From contig JAEYON010000025.1 of assembly GCA_023411645.1 (NCBI GenBank), forward strand, positions 1 through 16,010: a stretch of 16,010 nt of DNA, in the 5' to 3' direction. Origin of the DNA: Bacillota bacterium. Lineage in GTDB: Bacteria; Bacillota; Clostridia; Acetivibrionales; DTU013. The translations under genes and the position numbers were made by a program. Below the pieces are notes generated by a model. The model ran no database searches and was not told the DNA's origin. It saw only the letters and a list, made by a program, of their open reading frames with translations. Positions 13,376 to 16,010 of the stretch are shown here, in pieces; positions within the stretch are counted from its first letter, which is position 1; each line of letters opens with the position of its first letter.

Positions 13376-14335
13376 TTAGCTGTTTCCTCCGAAAAAGCTG
13401 CCGATGCCGATGTTGCCAAGGATGCTCCCTTCCTCACGGTTCTTACCTTTACCGGCTGAGAAGATTCTGTCGGCAAGACGTGAGAATGGCAGCGACTGAA
13501 GCCACACGGTACCGGGCCCTGTCAGTGTCGCTAATGCAAGACCTTCACCGCCAAACAATGCAGTTTTGATGTTGCCAGCAAATTTAATATCATAATTGAT
13601 ATTTCCCGTCATGGCGACAAGACAGCCTGTATCCAGCATCAGTGTCTCACCGGGCTGAAGATCTTTCTTGATAATCGTGCCGCCTGCATGCATGAATGCA
13701 AGGCCGTCTCCTTCAAGCTTTTGCATGATGAAGCCTTCTCCGCCGAAAAGACCTGCGCCGATTTTTCTCTGGAAGGCGATTCCTATGGAAATACCTTTTG
13801 CCGCACAAAGGAAGGAGTCCCTCTGACAAATCAATAGTCCGCCGTAGTCACCCAAATCGAAAGGCACCACTGTTCCCGGATAGGGTGCGGCGAAGGAAAC
13901 ACAGCGCTTAATGCCGGCGGTATTTGTGAATGAGGTCATAAACAGGCTCTCTCCGGTAAGCACACGTTTTCCTGCAGAGAAAAGCTTACCCATTAGATCA
14001 TTGGATTCTTTCCCGGATCCGTCACCAAAAATTGTATCCATGTGGATTGTACTGTCCATGTACATCATAGCTCCTGCTTCCGCAATGATTGTTTCGCCGG
14101 GATCAAGCATGATTTCAACAAATTGGATATCTTCGCCGTGAATCTTAAATTCTACCTCATGTGCCTTGCGCATTCTGTTAGCTGCCGTTGCTGACGCCGC
14201 GTAACCGGTGTTGCCTGTCTGTGAGGCGGGTATTGTAACTGAGGGACCTGGAGCTAAACCTTCAAGCTTGGCGCCGCAGCTTTTGCAGAATTTCTGACCC
14301 TGCATGTATGGATTTTGACAATTTGGGCAATTCAT
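13376..14335 (-). CDS. TIGR00266/AIM24 family protein with N-terminal zinc ribbon
   Basis: This is a 319-aa soluble protein. Residues 1-25 form a zinc ribbon (C3, C6, C17, C20: CPNC and CKSC), then a flexible Ser/Thr/Ala/Gly linker to about 55. Residues about 58-285 are the beta-rich AIM24/TIGR00266 domain, with repeated glycine-rich turns (GGEGFIMQKLEGDG and GGEGLALATLTGPG) and the end strand TVWLQSLP. The C-terminus is Gly-rich (GNIGIGSFFGGNS). The family is widespread in bacteria and in mitochondria, but its biochemical role in bacteria is not established. AGGAGG lies eight bases before ATG on the minus strand. It is transcribed alone, towards the dehydrogenase gene and away from the tocopherol-cyclase-like gene. 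Confidence 0.88.
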   Translation of the reverse strand: MNCPNCQNPYMQGQKFCKSCGAKLEGLAPGPSVTIPASQTGNTGYAASATAANRMRKAHEVEFKIHGEDIQFVEIMLDPGETIIAEAGAMMYMDSTIHMDTIFGDGSGKESNDLMGKLFSAGKRVLTGESLFMTSFTNTAGIKRCVSFAAPYPGTVVPFDLGDYGGLLICQRDSFLCAAKGISIGIAFQRKIGAGLFGGEGFIMQKLEGDGLAFMHAGGTIIKKDLQPGETLMLDTGCLVAMTGNINYDIKFAGNIKTALFGGEGLALATLTGPGTVWLQSLPFSRLADRIFSAGKGKNREEGSILGNIGIGSFFGGNS

Positions 14336-14487
14336 ATAAAGACCTCCTATGACATAAATAAGAATAGACTACCAAAGGAACCAACTATTCACTAATAATA
14401 TTATAATGTTTTTAGTTAAACTGCAATGCTGATTTCCAATCATTTGTCACATAGCTTTTAGGATATTATTTACTATCTTTGAGCAGA

Positions 14488-15537
14488 ATGAATGCTAAGT
14501 ATACTTATAGAAGCGGAATGCAGAATACTGAACCGTTGGAGTTGATATTTACGTACCTGCTAAAAAAACTGTTTGATCCGGCAATCTATCAAGGTAAAAA
14601 CAAAAAGAAGAACTACTTTGAAGGCTGGTATTACAAACTAATTGATAAAGAGCAGAAGCATGCGCTTGCCGTGATACCCGGAATATCCTTCGGGAATGAG
14701 GCTGAAAACCAGCATGCCTTCATACAGGTGCTGGATATGGGCGGCAAGGTGAATTATATACGGTACGGGCTGACGGACTTCAACTATAGCATGGATCGTT
14801 TCAGTATAACAATAGGGGATAATTATTTCTCTAACACGGAAATACGGATCAATATCGACGAGGACCACTGCAAGATGGCCGGCAGGCTTACATTTCATAA
14901 GATTGTCGCCTTCCCGAAGTCATTGAAGAGGCCCGGGATCATGGGACCGTTTACATTTGTTCCATTTATGGAATGTAATCATGGCATTATTAATATCCAT
15001 CATGAGATTTCAGGCCGGCTGAGTATTCTGGACAATACAACAGATTTCAACGGGGGATACGGTTATATAGAAAAGGATTGGGGAAGATCTTTTCCCGAAA
15101 CATGGATCTGGCTTCAGTCAAACCACTTTGGTTCTGATGATGTTTCGGTCATGTTTTCAGCGGCAAAGATTCCTTGGATGGGACACTTTTTTCCGGGATT
15201 CATTTCCTTTATCAGAATAAAAGACAAAACCATTCTCTTTGCAACATATACCGAAGCTAAAATCACAGATCTTAAATATCAGGCCGGCCAGCTTGAAATT
15301 GTTCTTGAGGACAGGCATTATAAGATGAAAATCAGTGCAAAGCACTCTGATGGCGGAATATTGAAAGCGCCTAAAAACGGATTAATGGATCATGAGATTT
15401 TAGAAAGCATTTCCGCCGTTATCCGGGTCACACTTTCTGATAAAGAAGGACTTGTAATATATAGCGGTACCGGTACTCATGCAGGATTGGAAATAGCAAA
15501 TGAGACCATATTCTCTCTCTTTCGCGCCGCACCTTGA
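14488..15537 (+). CDS. Tocopherol-cyclase-like protein
   Basis: This is a protein of about 349 residues. It has the two marks of the plant/cyanobacterial tocopherol cyclase (VTE1) family: NYFEGWYYK close to the N-terminus and GYIEKDWGRSFPETWIWLQ in the middle. Between and after are many beta strands, fitting a two-lobed lipocalin-like barrel. There is no signal peptide. Plant members close the chromanol ring, but bacterial relatives in Firmicutes are uncharacterised and anaerobes are not known to make tocopherol; a hydrophobic ligand or lipid substrate is a fair inference only. The start is uncertain: ATG 14488 is used, but TTG 14479 and ATG 14518 are possible and none has a strong ribosome site. 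The conserved part starts at about residue 34. Confidence 0.8.
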   Translation: MNAKYTYRSGMQNTEPLELIFTYLLKKLFDPAIYQGKNKKKNYFEGWYYKLIDKEQKHALAVIPGISFGNEAENQHAFIQVLDMGGKVNYIRYGLTDFNYSMDRFSITIGDNYFSNTEIRINIDEDHCKMAGRLTFHKIVAFPKSLKRPGIMGPFTFVPFMECNHGIINIHHEISGRLSILDNTTDFNGGYGYIEKDWGRSFPETWIWLQSNHFGSDDVSVMFSAAKIPWMGHFFPGFISFIRIKDKTILFATYTEAKITDLKYQAGQLEIVLEDRHYKMKISAKHSDGGILKAPKNGLMDHEILESISAVIRVTLSDKEGLVIYSGTGTHAGLEIANETIFSLFRAAP

Positions 15538-15546
15538 CCAGGCAGG

Positions 15547-15571
15547 ACAGGGGACGGATCAAGCCCCCTGT
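15547..15571 (+). terminator. Hairpin after the tocopherol-cyclase-like gene
   Basis: ACAGGGG (15547-15553) pairs with CCCCTGT (15565-15571) and outer GGCA/TGCC (15541-15544, 15577-15580) can close it. Only GTTTA follows, so termination on the plus strand may be weak. It lies between convergent genes. Confidence 0.5.
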
Positions 15572-15593
15572 GTTTATGCCTAAGAAAATTTTT

Positions 15594-16010
15594 CTACAGA
15601 CGAAAAGTTTTCTTTGAACTAAGTGTTATAATTTGCCTGCTGCTGAAATATGTCGCCAGGAAATAAGAACCATATACCAGTGTTATCAGCACCGCTGTAA
15701 TGACGATGTTTCTTATGGCGTCCAAATGAGCCATGCCGGCGATGAAGTCATTTGCCACTTTGATACCGACGATTGAATGGATACACGCCAATGCCAGCGG
15801 AAGGATGAAGTAAATAGCAATTTGTTTGAACAGTGCCGAGTTAATGAGCTTCTCATCGGCTCCGACATTTTGAAGGATCCTGTACCTGGACCGATTGTCA
15901 GCAGCCTCAGAGAGCTGCTGAAGGGCAAGCACAGCTGCGCTTGTGATCAGGAAGATAATCCCAAGATAAACACCAATAAATGAAACAATCGCTTTTGAAC
16001 CGCCTATGAC
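15594..16010 (-). CDS. FtsX-type ABC transporter permease, C-terminal part
   Basis: The frame is open to the window edge on the minus strand, giving the last 138 residues. It reads SKAIVSFIGVYLGIIFLITS (a membrane helix), then ALQQLSEAADNRSRYRILQNVGADE, a cytoplasmic helix-turn typical of the BceB/VraG-like FtsX permeases of Firmicutes. Two more membrane helices follow (FKQIAIYFILPLALACIHSI and IVITAVLITLVYGSYFLATYF) and a short basic tail. Relatives export or sense antimicrobial peptides with a dedicated ATPase, usually encoded just upstream, which here would lie beyond the window. The start codon is not included. Confidence 0.88.
   Translation of the reverse strand, partial: VIGGSKAIVSFIGVYLGIIFLITSAAVLALQQLSEAADNRSRYRILQNVGADEKLINSALFKQIAIYFILPLALACIHSIVGIKVANDFIAGMAHLDAIRNIVITAVLITLVYGSYFLATYFSSRQIITLSSKKTFRL

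Overview
This window looks like chromosomal DNA of a low-GC, Gram-positive anaerobe of the class Clostridia. The evidence is an S-layer-homology wall protein, strong AGGAGG ribosome sites, sigma-A-type promoters (TTGACA-17-TATATT), a lipoprotein-anchored amino-acid transporter, a cobalamin/radical-SAM enzyme and a VraG/BceB-like ABC permease. No rRNA, tRNA, CRISPR array, insertion sequence or phage gene was recognised. The species cannot be named from the sequence alone.

Layout. (1) 1-2231: the 3' part of an S-layer-homology protein, its terminator, a gene-poor stretch, a possible 41-codon ORF and a MNT-type nucleotidyltransferase. (2) 2232-3560: a thiol/metal cluster. A thioredoxin-like gene sits behind an ArsR-type promoter/operator whose own arsR has been cut down to 17 codons. 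Convergent to it are a glutaredoxin gene and a CsoR-family regulator gene, each with its own CsoR-like palindrome. (3) 3683-6122: a two-gene operon for PLP-dependent sulfur amino-acid enzymes (trans-sulfuration family and MalY/PatB C-S lyase). (4) 6154-9377: a four-gene unit encoding an amino-acid ABC importer (binding lipoprotein, permease, ATPase) plus the tRNA-modifying methyltransferase MnmD. (5) 9425-13257: a small membrane protein, a B12-binding radical-SAM protein close to the HpnP/DUF4070 group, deoC, and a D-2-hydroxyacid dehydrogenase, ending at a strong terminator. (6) 13376-16010: on the minus strand an AIM24/TIGR00266 protein with a zinc ribbon, on the plus strand a tocopherol-cyclase-like protein, and on the minus strand the 3' end of an FtsX-type ABC permease.

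How the parts may work together (inference): regions 2 to 4 share a theme of thiols, sulfur amino acids and metal/thiol stress. The importer could bring in cystine, cystathionine or another sulfur amino acid for the two lyases, while the small thioredoxin and glutaredoxin act in thiol redox under separate metal/thiol sensors. The most unusual observation is that the importer's binding protein appears circularly permuted: the segment that normally ends this fold precedes the segment that normally starts it. Its partner ATPase carries an extra segment of about 35 residues between the Q-loop and the signature motif. The second notable signal is the arsR remnant with an intact promoter and operator, which now drives only the thioredoxin-like gene.
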